Shown here: in pieces, positions 7,774 through 15,190 of the stretch | Numbering within the stretch: the stretch's first letter is position 1 | Layout of the letters: every line of letters begins with the position of its first letter | Origin: Pseudomonas sp. S37 | GTDB lineage: Bacteria > Pseudomonadota > Gammaproteobacteria > Pseudomonadales > Pseudomonadaceae | Direction of reading: 5' to 3' | Length of the DNA stretch: 41,856 nt | NCBI RefSeq assembly: GCF_016658545.1 | Contig: NZ_JACVZC010000049.1 | Span: 1 to 41,856 of the forward strand | The notes under the pieces: generated by a model | Seen by the model: the letters and a program-made list of their open reading frames with translations, nothing else | Told to the model about the DNA's origin: nothing | Database searches by the model: none | Translations under genes and position numbers: made by a program

Positions 7774-8658
7774 CTACGTTCTGATCAATTTGTTTGCTGC
7801 TGTTGGAGAAGACGAAGAATGCGAGGTGAACGATGTGCTAGGTAGGGGTTCTTGAACTGCAGGGTAAGACGGCAAAATGCTCTGCAGATTTTTTTCATTT
7901 TCTGCCACTATCCCCTCTAGGGATTGGCGGCTTTCACGTTCAAAAGGGTCAATGATTCGATCGTATGCAAGGTTGCCTCTACTATCGATGTAGATTTCAC
8001 CCTTGTTCAGCGAACTCTTAAGGACGCCCAAGGCTTTGCCTGTGTCCGAAATATATTTCAGTTCTTCTGGATTTGTACTTTGGTTAGCGATAGTTCGATA
8101 TTTTTCCAGTTTTGGGTTTTTCTCTATCGCAGCGAGTGCTAGATCACGCCGCTGCATTACTGATTTACCCTTGAATAACGACTTAAGCCATGCGATCGGG
8201 CTGTGACCCGAGGGGTCGTGATAGTTTAGTGGGTCCCCACTGCAATAAGCATAGGTGTTATGCCCCCCCCTGCCGAACGGGCTTTCACTATCGGGTGAAT
8301 GAAATCTCATTAACGCAGGGCTGTAAGTACGGTAGCCATTACCAAGGAAATAGCAGTGGGTGAGACGGTCATGCCGCTGTCCGGTGAATGCTAGAAAAAC
8401 GTCGGTGGCATGGAGTCTGCTGGTTTGGCCGTAAGCGGTATAAATGAGGTTGATTGTGTGGCCGTGATAAGTGCTGTTCAAAATGGATAATTGTGCATCT
8501 GTGATCAATAGTGGTGTTTCGATGGAATGTTCGTTTGTGCGTCGTTCTGCGAAAGGTGTACTTAAGTTTGAGAATACCGTAACGGACTGATCGCTGCCAA
8601 TTGCTGAGGACAGATGGCCATTTTTGTAGAATAAACGCTGCTTGCTGTTCTGTGGCAT
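7774..8658 (-). CDS. Orphan RHS repeat-associated core protein with unique C-terminus
   Basis: A 294-residue protein with only the terminal RHS core and none of the long YD-repeat shell of full RHS/TcC proteins. Residues 1-85 follow the pattern of short Pseudomonas RHS orphans (FYKNGHLSSAIG..., then a TDAQLSILN segment and YTAYGQTSR). The core covers about 92-152: LGNGYRTYSPALMRFHSPDS, SPFGRGGHNTYAYCSGDP and the closing DPSGHS. In RHS and TcC proteins this motif marks where the variable toxin tip begins. Residues 153-294 are not recognised: a charged, probably helical stretch, then a Ser/Pro-rich tail after LPSYPAVQEPLP. There is no signal peptide, VgrG, PAAR, Tc gene or obvious immunity ORF beside it. 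Base composition is visibly more AT-rich than its neighbours, suggesting transfer. The ribosome site (CAGG) is modest. Function unknown; a pseudogene fragment of a larger RHS is possible, but the frame is intact and the N-terminus is family-like. Confidence 0.8.
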   Translation of the reverse strand: MPQNSKQRLFYKNGHLSSAIGSDQSVTVFSNLSTPFAERRTNEHSIETPLLITDAQLSILNSTYHGHTINLIYTAYGQTSRLHATDVFLAFTGQRHDRLTHCYFLGNGYRTYSPALMRFHSPDSESPFGRGGHNTYAYCSGDPLNYHDPSGHSPIAWLKSLFKGKSVMQRRDLALAAIEKNPKLEKYRTIANQSTNPEELKYISDTGKALGVLKSSLNKGEIYIDSRGNLAYDRIIDPFERESRQSLEGIVAENEKNLQSILPSYPAVQEPLPSTSFTSHSSSSPTAANKLIRT

Positions 8659-8769
8659 GGTCAGCCTGCTGGTGCGGGAAGTGATTGATTGGGACTAACT
8701 TCGGACAAAATGGACAGGCGCGCAACTGACAGATTTGCTAGTTGCATACAGACATAAGAAACTGTGTTG

Positions 8770-8879
8770 CCTGTACCGGCCCTTTCGCGGGTGAACCTGC
8801 TCCTACAGGTTATATGCACGTCTGAAGATTTGTGCGGTCCCTGTGGGAGCGGGTTTACCCGCGAAGAGGCCAGTGCAGG
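8770..8879. repeat. Inverted REP pair between the hydrolase and RHS genes
   Basis: Two opposed REP cores (CGCGGGTGAACCTGCTCCTACAGG and its partner with GTGGGAGCGGGTTTACCCGC) about 38 bases apart. One stem contains a C-to-T change that leaves a G-U pair. The element ends eight bases past the stop codon of the hydrolase gene. The remaining gap 8659-8769 holds the RHS leader, including the inverted repeat GCAACT...AGTTGC at 8722-8745, and no gene. Confidence 0.9.
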
Positions 8880-8887
8880 TGATTGCA

Positions 8888-9718
8888 TCAGCTACGAATA
8901 AACGCCAGCAAATCCGCATTGATCACATCGGCATGAGTGGTCGGCATGCCATGCGGGTAGCCTTTGTAGGTTTTCAGCGTGCCATTGGGCAGCAGCTTCG
9001 CCGACAGCGGTCCGGCGTTTTCATACGGCACGATCTGGTCATCGTCGCCGTGCATCACCAGTACGGGCTGCTGGATGCCTTTCAGATCCTCGGTAAAGTC
9101 GGTCTGGGAAAACGCCACGATGCCATCGTAATGGGCCTTGGCGCTGCCAATCATGCCCTGGCGCCACCAGTTGCCGATGATGCCCTCACTGGCTTCGACA
9201 CCTGGGCGGTTGTAGCCGTAGAACGGCCCGGTCGGCACATCCCGGTAAAACTGCGCGCGGTTGCTGGCGACCTGGGCCTGGAAACCGTCGAACACCGACT
9301 TGGGCAAGCCGCCGGGGTTACCGGGTGTTTGCACCATCAAAGGCGGTACGGCGGCGATCAGCACTGCCTTGGCCACCTTGTCGCCGGGGTGGCGGGCCAT
9401 GTAGCGCACCACTTCGCCACCGCCGGTGGAGTGGCCGACATGCACGGCGCCCTGGGTGCCCAGGTGGGCGACCACGGCGGCCACATCGTCGGCATAGTGG
9501 TCCATGTCGTGGCCGTCCCATACCTGGCTGGAGCGGCCATGGCCACGGCGGTCGTGGGCGACCACGCGGTAGCCGTGGGCGAGGAAGAACAGCATTTGCG
9601 CGTCCCAGTCGTCGGCGCTGAGTGGCCAGCCGTGATGGAAGTGGATCACCGGCGCGTCGCGGGGGCCCCAGTCCTTGTAGAAGATCTGTACGCCGTCCTT
9701 CGTGGTTACATAGCTCAT
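8888..9718 (-). CDS. Alpha/beta hydrolase, non-haem chloroperoxidase/arylesterase family
   Basis: A 276-residue alpha/beta hydrolase related to cofactor-free haloperoxidases and arylesterases such as P. fluorescens esterase; natural substrates are usually unknown. The oxyanion-hole region is HFHHGWPLSADDWDAQ (26-41). The nucleophile elbow GHSTGG puts Ser at residue 97; HGDDDQIVP gives the catalytic Asp at about 227, and GYPHGM the His at about 256. All three catalytic residues are present. I start at the ATG at 9718, which has AGGAGA upstream and the family-typical MSYVTTKDGVQIFYKDWG; a longer start at 9793 adds 25 atypical residues. REP pairs flank the gene on both sides. Confidence 0.9.
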   Translation of the reverse strand: MSYVTTKDGVQIFYKDWGPRDAPVIHFHHGWPLSADDWDAQMLFFLAHGYRVVAHDRRGHGRSSQVWDGHDMDHYADDVAAVVAHLGTQGAVHVGHSTGGGEVVRYMARHPGDKVAKAVLIAAVPPLMVQTPGNPGGLPKSVFDGFQAQVASNRAQFYRDVPTGPFYGYNRPGVEASEGIIGNWWRQGMIGSAKAHYDGIVAFSQTDFTEDLKGIQQPVLVMHGDDDQIVPYENAGPLSAKLLPNGTLKTYKGYPHGMPTTHADVINADLLAFIRS

Positions 9719-9800
9719 GGTCGTGTCTCCTGGGTGCAGGAAGCGAAGGGAGCTATTGAGAATAGGAGGGATTGCCAAAGCCATCAGGGCCATGCGTCAC

Positions 9801-9910
9801 CCTGTGCGGGCCTCTTCGCGGGTGAACCCGCTCCCACAGGTACTACACAGTATTTAAAATCTGTGCGGTCCCTGTGGGAGCGGGTTCACCCGCGAAGGGG
9901 CCCGCACAGG
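9801..9910. repeat. Inverted REP pair between the FAD oxidoreductase and hydrolase genes
   Basis: Opposed REP cores with perfect outer arms CCTGTGCGGGCC and GGCCCGCACAGG; the whole 110 bases can pair. It lies 16 bases beyond the stop of the oxidoreductase gene and 82 bases upstream of the hydrolase start. Confidence 0.93.
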
Positions 9911-9926
9911 CGACACAAATTACCCA

Positions 9927-11216
9927 TCAGACACGGTCGCGCATCCGGTACCAGGCTTTCGCGGCTGCTTCTAGCGGCGCGGCCAGCAGGTCGCCACCAG
10001 GGAAGCGGCCGTTGTCGATGCCCTGGTACAACTCAAGCAGGTCTTCATCGCCAAGAATGGCATCGCTCACCGCGCGCGCCGCCGCCAGGGTCGGCAGCAC
10101 GCCGTGGCCGGAAAAACCCTGCAACCAGTAACGCTGGCCGTCGCGGCCGACGTCCGGGGTACGTTGCATGCTGCAATCGATATGTCCACCCCAGGCATAG
10201 TCGATGGCCACCCCGGCCAGTTGCGGGAACACGCGCTCCAGGTAGGGGCGGGTCGCACTGGCGACATCTTTGGGAATACCGCCCAGGTAGGTGCAGCCGC
10301 CGCCGAACAGCAGGCGATTGTCCGGGGTCAGGCGGAAGTAGTCGGGTACGAACTGGTTGTCGATCACGCAATTGTTGCGCGGCAGCAGCGAACGGGCGAA
10401 ATCGGCCTCCAGCGGTGCGGTGGCGACCTGGTAAGAGCCGACCGGCAACAGGCGACGCGACAGTTCACGGTCGAGGCGGTCGATGTAGGCGTTGCAGGCC
10501 AGTACCAACACCTGGCAGCGTACTTCTCCATGGTCGGTGCGTGCGACGTACCCGTCGCCAGCTGCTTGGTAGCTGAGCACCTGGCTCTGTTCATGGATGC
10601 GCCCACCGCCAGCTTCGATGGTGTTGGCCAGGCCCTGGGCCAGCTTCAACGGGTTGAGGTGGGCACCTTTGGCGTCGTACAGCGCAGCCTGGTAGCGCGG
10701 GCTGTCGATCCATTGTGGCAGCTCGTCCCGGTCGATCAGGCGCAGAGCGTCGTAGCCCCATTTGTGTTCAGCCTCGTGCAGGGCTTCTTCAAGCATTTTC
10801 ACCCGGCGCGGCATGACCGCAGTCCACAGGCTGCCCAACCGGTAGTCGATGTCGAAGCCGTGGCGCTGGGGCAGTTCGCGCATTTCGTCGGCGGCCCAGC
10901 ACATGCTGGCCCACAGGCGTTGGGTACGTTCGACGCCCAGGGCCCTTTCCAGCGGCGGCATGTCGCAAGACCAACCCAGCAACGCCTGGCCGCCGTTACG
11001 CCCGGACGCGGCCCAGGCCACCCGGCTGGCTTCCAGCAGCGTTACGCGCTTGCCGGCCTGGGTCAGGCGCAGGGCGGTGTGCAGGCCGCTGAAACCGGCG
11101 CCGATGATCAGTACATCGGTGTCGTGGGTGCCTTGCAGGGTAGGGCGTAGCGGGATGTTGGCGGGGTAGGTCTGGGCGTAGTAACTGGCGACGTGCTGGG
11201 CGGACTGCTTGAACAT
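9927..11216 (-). CDS. FAD-dependent oxidoreductase (DAO family, PuuB-like)
   Basis: A 429-residue flavoprotein of the D-amino-acid-oxidase superfamily, close to gamma-glutamylputrescine oxidase and related amine or amino-acid oxidases. The dinucleotide motif VLIIGAGFSGLHTALRL is at about residues 35-51, followed by VTLLEASRVAWAASGRNGGQ, the usual second FAD contact with the SGRNGG signature. C-terminal WGGHIDCSMQRTPDVGR and LQGFSGHGVLPTLAAARAVSD match the FAD-closing motif of this family. The start at 11216 has GAGG eight bases before it. No glutamylputrescine pathway gene is adjacent, so the substrate is an open question. Three regularly spaced TCATG elements lie just upstream, overlapping the leader, and suggest specific control. 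Confidence 0.87.
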   Translation of the reverse strand: MFKQSAQHVASYYAQTYPANIPLRPTLQGTHDTDVLIIGAGFSGLHTALRLTQAGKRVTLLEASRVAWAASGRNGGQALLGWSCDMPPLERALGVERTQRLWASMCWAADEMRELPQRHGFDIDYRLGSLWTAVMPRRVKMLEEALHEAEHKWGYDALRLIDRDELPQWIDSPRYQAALYDAKGAHLNPLKLAQGLANTIEAGGGRIHEQSQVLSYQAAGDGYVARTDHGEVRCQVLVLACNAYIDRLDRELSRRLLPVGSYQVATAPLEADFARSLLPRNNCVIDNQFVPDYFRLTPDNRLLFGGGCTYLGGIPKDVASATRPYLERVFPQLAGVAIDYAWGGHIDCSMQRTPDVGRDGQRYWLQGFSGHGVLPTLAAARAVSDAILGDEDLLELYQGIDNGRFPGGDLLAAPLEAAAKAWYRMRDRV

Positions 11217-11225
11217 GCAAAGGCC

Positions 11226-11278
11226 TCATGAAAATTATTGTGATTATTTTCATGAAAACTTAGCAGGTTAATTTCATG
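11226..11278. promoter_or_regulatory. Three TCATG operator-like elements with exact 24-base spacing
   Basis: TCATGAAAAT (11226-11235) and ATTTTCATGA (11246-11255) form a perfect 10+10 inverted repeat with a 10-base AT-rich spacer. A third element, ATTTCATG, lies at 11271-11278 and forms a second inverted repeat with CATGAAA at 11251-11257. The TCATG pentamers begin at 11226, 11250 and 11274, exactly 24 bases apart. The first overlaps the ribosome-site region of the FAD oxidoreductase gene. This looks like a repressor array; the binding protein is unknown. Confidence 0.5.
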
Positions 11279-11332
11279 CTGCCAATGTGTTGGGTGGGAT
11301 TTGTAGTTTGCCTGTGGGTGAAGTGTTGATTG

Positions 11333-11484
11333 GGCTGGCCTCTTCGCGGGTGAACCCGCTCCTACATGGATCGCGCAGTTTTCAAAAATTGTGCATGACG
11401 CAATATTGCAGGTCCGACACGAATCCTGAGGCAAATGGAGAACCCTGTAGGAGCGAGTTCACTCGCGAAGAGGCCGGACCTGAG
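11333..11484. repeat. Widely spaced inverted REP pair downstream of topB
   Basis: A normal REP core (11337-11375) and an opposed, diverged one (about 11446-11480) whose stem reads GCGAG-TTCA-CTCGC instead of GCGGG-TTCA-CCCGC, i.e. both sides of the stem changed together. About 70 unique bases separate them. The element ends about 13-16 bases after the topB stop. The rest of the 11217-11496 gap holds the TCATG elements and no gene. Confidence 0.9.
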
Positions 11485-11496
11485 ATTGCAATAACC

Positions 11497-13452
11497 TCAG
11501 GTTGCCGCGTTTCTACGGGGCTGCCGCGGCTTGCTGGCTGTCTTGGCCCCGGCCGCCTTGCTCTTCCCGCCACTGCGCCGCTTCTTCTTCCACGGCGGCG
11601 CCGCCCCGGCCGCCGGCCCACTGATGGTCATGCGCATGCCGCTGCAACGCTCCACCAGCTTGCCCATCCACGCCGACTGCCGGGCGACGAACTCTTCCAG
11701 GGTCATCTCGCCGCTCTGCACCATGTCCAACGCCTGCTCCCAGATCGCCGTAGTGCCGGGGTCTGCAATGGCGCGCGGCACTGCATCGATCAGGCTGAAC
11801 GCCGCAGGGGTGGCCGACAGTGCCTTGCCGTTCTTTACCAGATAGCCCCGGTCAAGCAGCCCCTGGATGATGCTGGCACGGGTGGCCTCGGTGCCGATAC
11901 CGGTGGTTTCCTTGAGCTTCTGTTTCAGCCGCGGGTCATCCACCAGTTTGGCCACGTTCTTCATCGCCTTGATCAGGTCGCCTTCGGTGAACGGTTTGGG
12001 CGGCTGGGTCCACAGGTCTTTCAGTTGCAGGCCCTGCACGCTGCAGTCCTGGCCTTCGCGCAACGCAGGCAACACCTGGGCCGGTGGCGCCTCGCGGCCC
12101 TTGGTTGGGGTCAGCGCCTCGGGCAGGGCGCGGCGCCAGCCGGGTTCGACGATCTGCTTGCCCACAGCGCGCAGGGCATGCCCGGCACAGTCGAAGTCGG
12201 CCTGGGTGCGGTCGTACTCGTGGTTGGGCAGGAACTGCGCCAGGTAGCGGGCGCGGATCAGGGTATACACCGCCTTGTGCTTGGCTGGCAGGCGCGAGGG
12301 GTCGCTGGCCGCGGCGGTGGGGATGATGCCGTGGTGGGCGCTGACTTTGGCGTCGTTCCAGGCGCGCGAGCGGCGCTGCGGTTCCAGGTAGGGCTGCAGG
12401 GGTGCCAGGCTGGTATCGGCGCGTTGCAGGGCAGCGAGGATGCCCGGCGCCTCGGCGTGCTGGCTTTGCGGCAGGTAGCCGCAATCGCTGCGCGGGTAGG
12501 TGATCAGCTTGTGGGTTTCGTACAGCGCCTGGGCGATGTCGAGGGTTTCCTGGGCGCCGAGGCCGAACTTTTTCGAGCACAGCTCTTGCAGGGTGCCAAG
12601 GTCGAAGGGCAGCGGTGCCGCTTCGCGTACACGTTCGGTGGCGACCTTGACGGCCCGGGCCGTGCCGGCCTGGTGGATGTCGGCGGCAGCCTGCTGTGCC
12701 AGCGCCTGTTTCAGGCAGCGGCCTTGATCGTCACAAGCGTCTTCGGGCGCGCGCCATTGGGCGTTGAAGCGCTGGCCGGCGTGTTCCAGTTGCACGTCGA
12801 TGGCCCAGAACGGCACCGGCACGAAGTCGGCGATGCTGCGATCACGGTCGACCACCAGGCGCAAGGTAGGCGTTTGCACCCGGCCCACCGGCAGCACGCC
12901 CTGGTAGCCGGACTGGCGGCCCAGCAGGGTGAACAGCCGGCTCATGTTCATGCCGATCAGCCAGTCGGCGCGCGAGCGGCCCAGCGCCGAGTGGTACAGG
13001 TTGAAAGTTTCGTGGCCGGGCAGCAGGCGCGCCAGTGCCTTACGGATGGAGGCGTCGTCCAGTGCCGACAGCCACAGGCGCTGCACCGGGCCGCGGTAGC
13101 GGCAATGTTCTACCAGCTCGCGGGCGATCATTTCGCCCTCGCGGTCGGCGTCGGTGGCGATGACCAGCTCCCGTGCTTCGCCGAGCAGGCGCTTGACCGC
13201 CTTGAACTGGCTGGCGGTCTTGGGTTTGACCAGCATCTTCCATTTGTCCGGGATGATCGGCAGGTCGGCCAGGTTCCAGCGCTTGTAGCGCTCGTCGTAG
13301 CTGTCGGGCGGGGCGGTTTCCAGCAGGTGGCCGATGCACCAGGTCACGCAGACGTCAGTGCCTTGCCAGCAGCCGTCGCCCTTGCGGGTGGCGCCGAGCA
13401 CTTTGGCGATGTCTTTTGCCTGGGAGGGTTTTTCGCAGAGGAACAGGCGCAT
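11497..13452 (-). CDS. topB: DNA topoisomerase III
   Basis: Type IA topoisomerase that decatenates and relaxes DNA with single-strand passage; it usually acts with RecQ-type helicases. The protein is 651 residues. The N-terminal Toprim domain begins LFLCEKPSQAKDIA with the catalytic Glu at residue 7 and carries ATDADREGEMIARELVE (Asp101, Asp103, Glu107). The active-site tyrosine is Tyr319 in LITYPRSDCGYLP. Other type IA blocks are VGRVQTPTLRLVVDRD and TRASIIQGLLDRGYL. A basic Lys/Arg/Ala tail of about 30 residues ends the protein, as in TopB rather than TopA, and there are no zinc fingers. I chose the ATG at 13452, where family homology begins; a start at 13515 adds 21 residues with no match. 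The ribosome site is weak. Confidence 0.96.
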   Translation of the reverse strand: MRLFLCEKPSQAKDIAKVLGATRKGDGCWQGTDVCVTWCIGHLLETAPPDSYDERYKRWNLADLPIIPDKWKMLVKPKTASQFKAVKRLLGEARELVIATDADREGEMIARELVEHCRYRGPVQRLWLSALDDASIRKALARLLPGHETFNLYHSALGRSRADWLIGMNMSRLFTLLGRQSGYQGVLPVGRVQTPTLRLVVDRDRSIADFVPVPFWAIDVQLEHAGQRFNAQWRAPEDACDDQGRCLKQALAQQAAADIHQAGTARAVKVATERVREAAPLPFDLGTLQELCSKKFGLGAQETLDIAQALYETHKLITYPRSDCGYLPQSQHAEAPGILAALQRADTSLAPLQPYLEPQRRSRAWNDAKVSAHHGIIPTAAASDPSRLPAKHKAVYTLIRARYLAQFLPNHEYDRTQADFDCAGHALRAVGKQIVEPGWRRALPEALTPTKGREAPPAQVLPALREGQDCSVQGLQLKDLWTQPPKPFTEGDLIKAMKNVAKLVDDPRLKQKLKETTGIGTEATRASIIQGLLDRGYLVKNGKALSATPAAFSLIDAVPRAIADPGTTAIWEQALDMVQSGEMTLEEFVARQSAWMGKLVERCSGMRMTISGPAAGAAPPWKKKRRSGGKSKAAGAKTASKPRQPRRNAAT

Positions 13453-13560
13453 GGCCGGGGACGCTTTATCGGGGGTGATGGGCACTAGGATGCGCAAGCG
13501 GGGGCGCGGAGGCAAGTTTTATCTGGATGGATGTACAGGTTTTTGTCAGCAAGCATGTCT

Positions 13561-13950
13561 TCAGCCAGTGCTGGCCTCTTCGCTGACTACGCGAAAGCCC
13601 AGCCGTTCGTAGAACGGTGTGGCATGCACCTGGGCGCTGAGCATCTGCTGCTTCAGGTCGCGGTTCTGCGCTTCGGCGATCACGGCGTTCATCAGTGCAT
13701 CACCCACCTTCAGCCCGCGCCAGTCCTTCAACACCGAGATGCGCCCGATGGTGCCGTCGGCCAGCAGGCGCGCGGTGCCGATCGGGTAGTCGCCTTCCAG
13801 GGCCAGGAAGTGTTGGGCTTCGTGGTCTTCCGAGTCGAACTCCAGTTCTGGCGGAATGTGCTGTTCGGCAACGAACACCGCTTCACGAATACGGCGGATG
13901 TCGGCGTTGTCCTTGTGCCAGTCGGCGAGGCGAACGCTGATCTTATTCAT
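13561..13950 (-). CDS. GNAT-family acetyltransferase (ElaA/YjcF-like), short C-terminus
   Basis: A 129-residue GCN5-related N-acetyltransferase. FVAEQHIPPELEFDSEDHEA, GTARLL and the acetyl-CoA-binding region GRISVLKDWRGLKVGDALM (RxxxxG-like loop) are clear, as is the FYERLGF motif near the end. Homologues commonly continue about 15-20 residues past FYERLGF with a GIPH-type strand; here the frame stops after VVSEEASTG. The DNA at that point (GCGAAGAGGCCAG) matches the tail of the local REP family, suggesting the last strand was lost or replaced. The ATG at 13950 overlaps the end of roxA by eight bases (ATGAATAA), so the two are translationally coupled. The substrate is unknown. Confidence 0.8.
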   Translation of the reverse strand: MNKISVRLADWHKDNADIRRIREAVFVAEQHIPPELEFDSEDHEAQHFLALEGDYPIGTARLLADGTIGRISVLKDWRGLKVGDALMNAVIAEAQNRDLKQQMLSAQVHATPFYERLGFRVVSEEASTG

Positions 13951-15109
13951 TGGCAAATCCCAGGCTTCCTTGTTTGACCAGCTGCTGTACCAGCATAAGG
14001 CCATCTTCGTCTTGCAGCCAGTCTGCCAGGTTTTCAATGTGCAGGGCGTCGGCCGCGCACACCAGCTTCAGCAGCTCGCGCAGCTTGCCCGGCAGCGGGC
14101 AGCTGCGGCCGCTGGCGAACAGCAACAGGTCGTCTTCGAACTCCGACCAGGCCAGGCGTGCAGCCGGGTTGCGGATCAGGATGGCGCCTTGTTCAAGGGC
14201 GTCGATCAGCTCTTCCTCGCTCAGCTCCTCGCCCGCGATCTGCTCCGGGTAGCGCGGCTCGGTCATGAATTGGCCGAACCAGGTCAGCAGCAGGTCCTTG
14301 TCGCCCATGTGCTTGTCGAGCAGCGCCTTGAGGCGGTCGAGGGCGTCGTGCTGGATCTGGTGCGGGTCGCTGACCGGCTGGGCGTCGGCGTCGCTGTAAC
14401 GCTCTTCGTCAGGCAGGAACTGGCCGAGGAAGTCGGTGAAGTGGGTCAGCACTTCGGCGGCGCTCGGGGCGCGGAAGCCGATCGAGTAGGTCAGGCAGTC
14501 ATCCACGGCCACGCCGTAGTGGGCCAGGCGCGGTGGCAGGTAGAGCATGTCGCCCGGTTCCAGGGTCCATTCTTCGCTCTGCTCGAACTCGGCCAGGATG
14601 CGCAGGTCGGCGTGCTCCAGCAGCGGGCTGTCGCTGCTGCACATCTGGCCGACTTTCCAGTTGCGCTGGCCGTCGCCTTGCAGCAGGAACACGTCGTAGT
14701 TGTCGAAGTGCGGGCCAACGCTGCCACCCGGGGTAGCAAAGCTGATCATCACGTCATCGATGCGCCAGCTTGGCAGGAAGCGGAAGTGCTCCAGCAGTTC
14801 GGCCACTTCCGGGACGAACTGGTCCACGGCCTGCACCAGCAGGGTCCAGTCCTTTTCCGGCAATTCGGCGAAGGTGTCTTCGTTGAACGGGCCGCGGCGC
14901 AGTTCCCACGGGTGGGTGCCGTGCTCCAGCACGATACGCGACTCGACTTCTTCTTCCAGGGCCAGGCCGGCCAGTTCGTCGGGGTCGATCGGGCTGATGA
15001 AGTCCGGGAAGGCCTGGCGCACCAGCAGCGGCTTCTTCTGCCAGTAGTCACGCATGAATTCGCGGGCCGAGATGCCGCCGAGCAGCTGCAGTGGAGTATC
15101 AGGATTCAT
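13943..15109 (-). CDS. roxA: Ribosomal protein L16 arginine hydroxylase (JmjC oxygenase, YcfD/RoxA)
   Basis: Cupin/JmjC Fe(II)- and 2-oxoglutarate-dependent oxygenase that in E. coli hydroxylates an arginine of ribosomal protein L16. The 388-residue length fits. The iron triad is His134 and Asp136 (GPHFDNYDVFLLQ) and His197 (LPPRLAHYGVAVDD). The N-terminal block FMRDYWQKKPLLVRQAFP is typical of the YcfD family, and the C-terminal half is the helical dimerisation plus winged-helix part. I use the ATG at 15109; a TTG two codons upstream is open but unneeded. It follows purB in the same direction but a terminator separates them, so it probably has its own promoter near 15110-15150. The GNAT gene follows with an eight-base overlap. 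Confidence 0.93.
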   Translation of the reverse strand: MNPDTPLQLLGGISAREFMRDYWQKKPLLVRQAFPDFISPIDPDELAGLALEEEVESRIVLEHGTHPWELRRGPFNEDTFAELPEKDWTLLVQAVDQFVPEVAELLEHFRFLPSWRIDDVMISFATPGGSVGPHFDNYDVFLLQGDGQRNWKVGQMCSSDSPLLEHADLRILAEFEQSEEWTLEPGDMLYLPPRLAHYGVAVDDCLTYSIGFRAPSAAEVLTHFTDFLGQFLPDEERYSDADAQPVSDPHQIQHDALDRLKALLDKHMGDKDLLLTWFGQFMTEPRYPEQIAGEELSEEELIDALEQGAILIRNPAARLAWSEFEDDLLLFASGRSCPLPGKLRELLKLVCAADALHIENLADWLQDEDGLMLVQQLVKQGSLGFANE

Positions 15110-15146
15110 GGTCAACCTATTGAAAAAACGTAATTTTCGTCCGGGA

Positions 15147-15174
15147 ATAAAAACGCCCGGCCAGGCCGGGCGTT
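15147..15174 (-). terminator. Rho-independent terminator of purB
   Basis: Read on the minus strand just after the purB stop: a ten-base-pair stem ACGCCCGGCC/GGCCGGGCGT with a one-base centre in the sequence (so a small loop after fraying), followed by TTTTTAT. It separates purB from roxA. Confidence 0.9.
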
Positions 15175-15190
15175 GTACGCGACGGTCAGC

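Noticed and set aside
13523..13538. CTG-N10-CAG (LexA-like) about 70 bases upstream of topB
   Set aside because: Only the TACAG half is good, the arms are not complementary, and this loose pattern is expected several times by chance.
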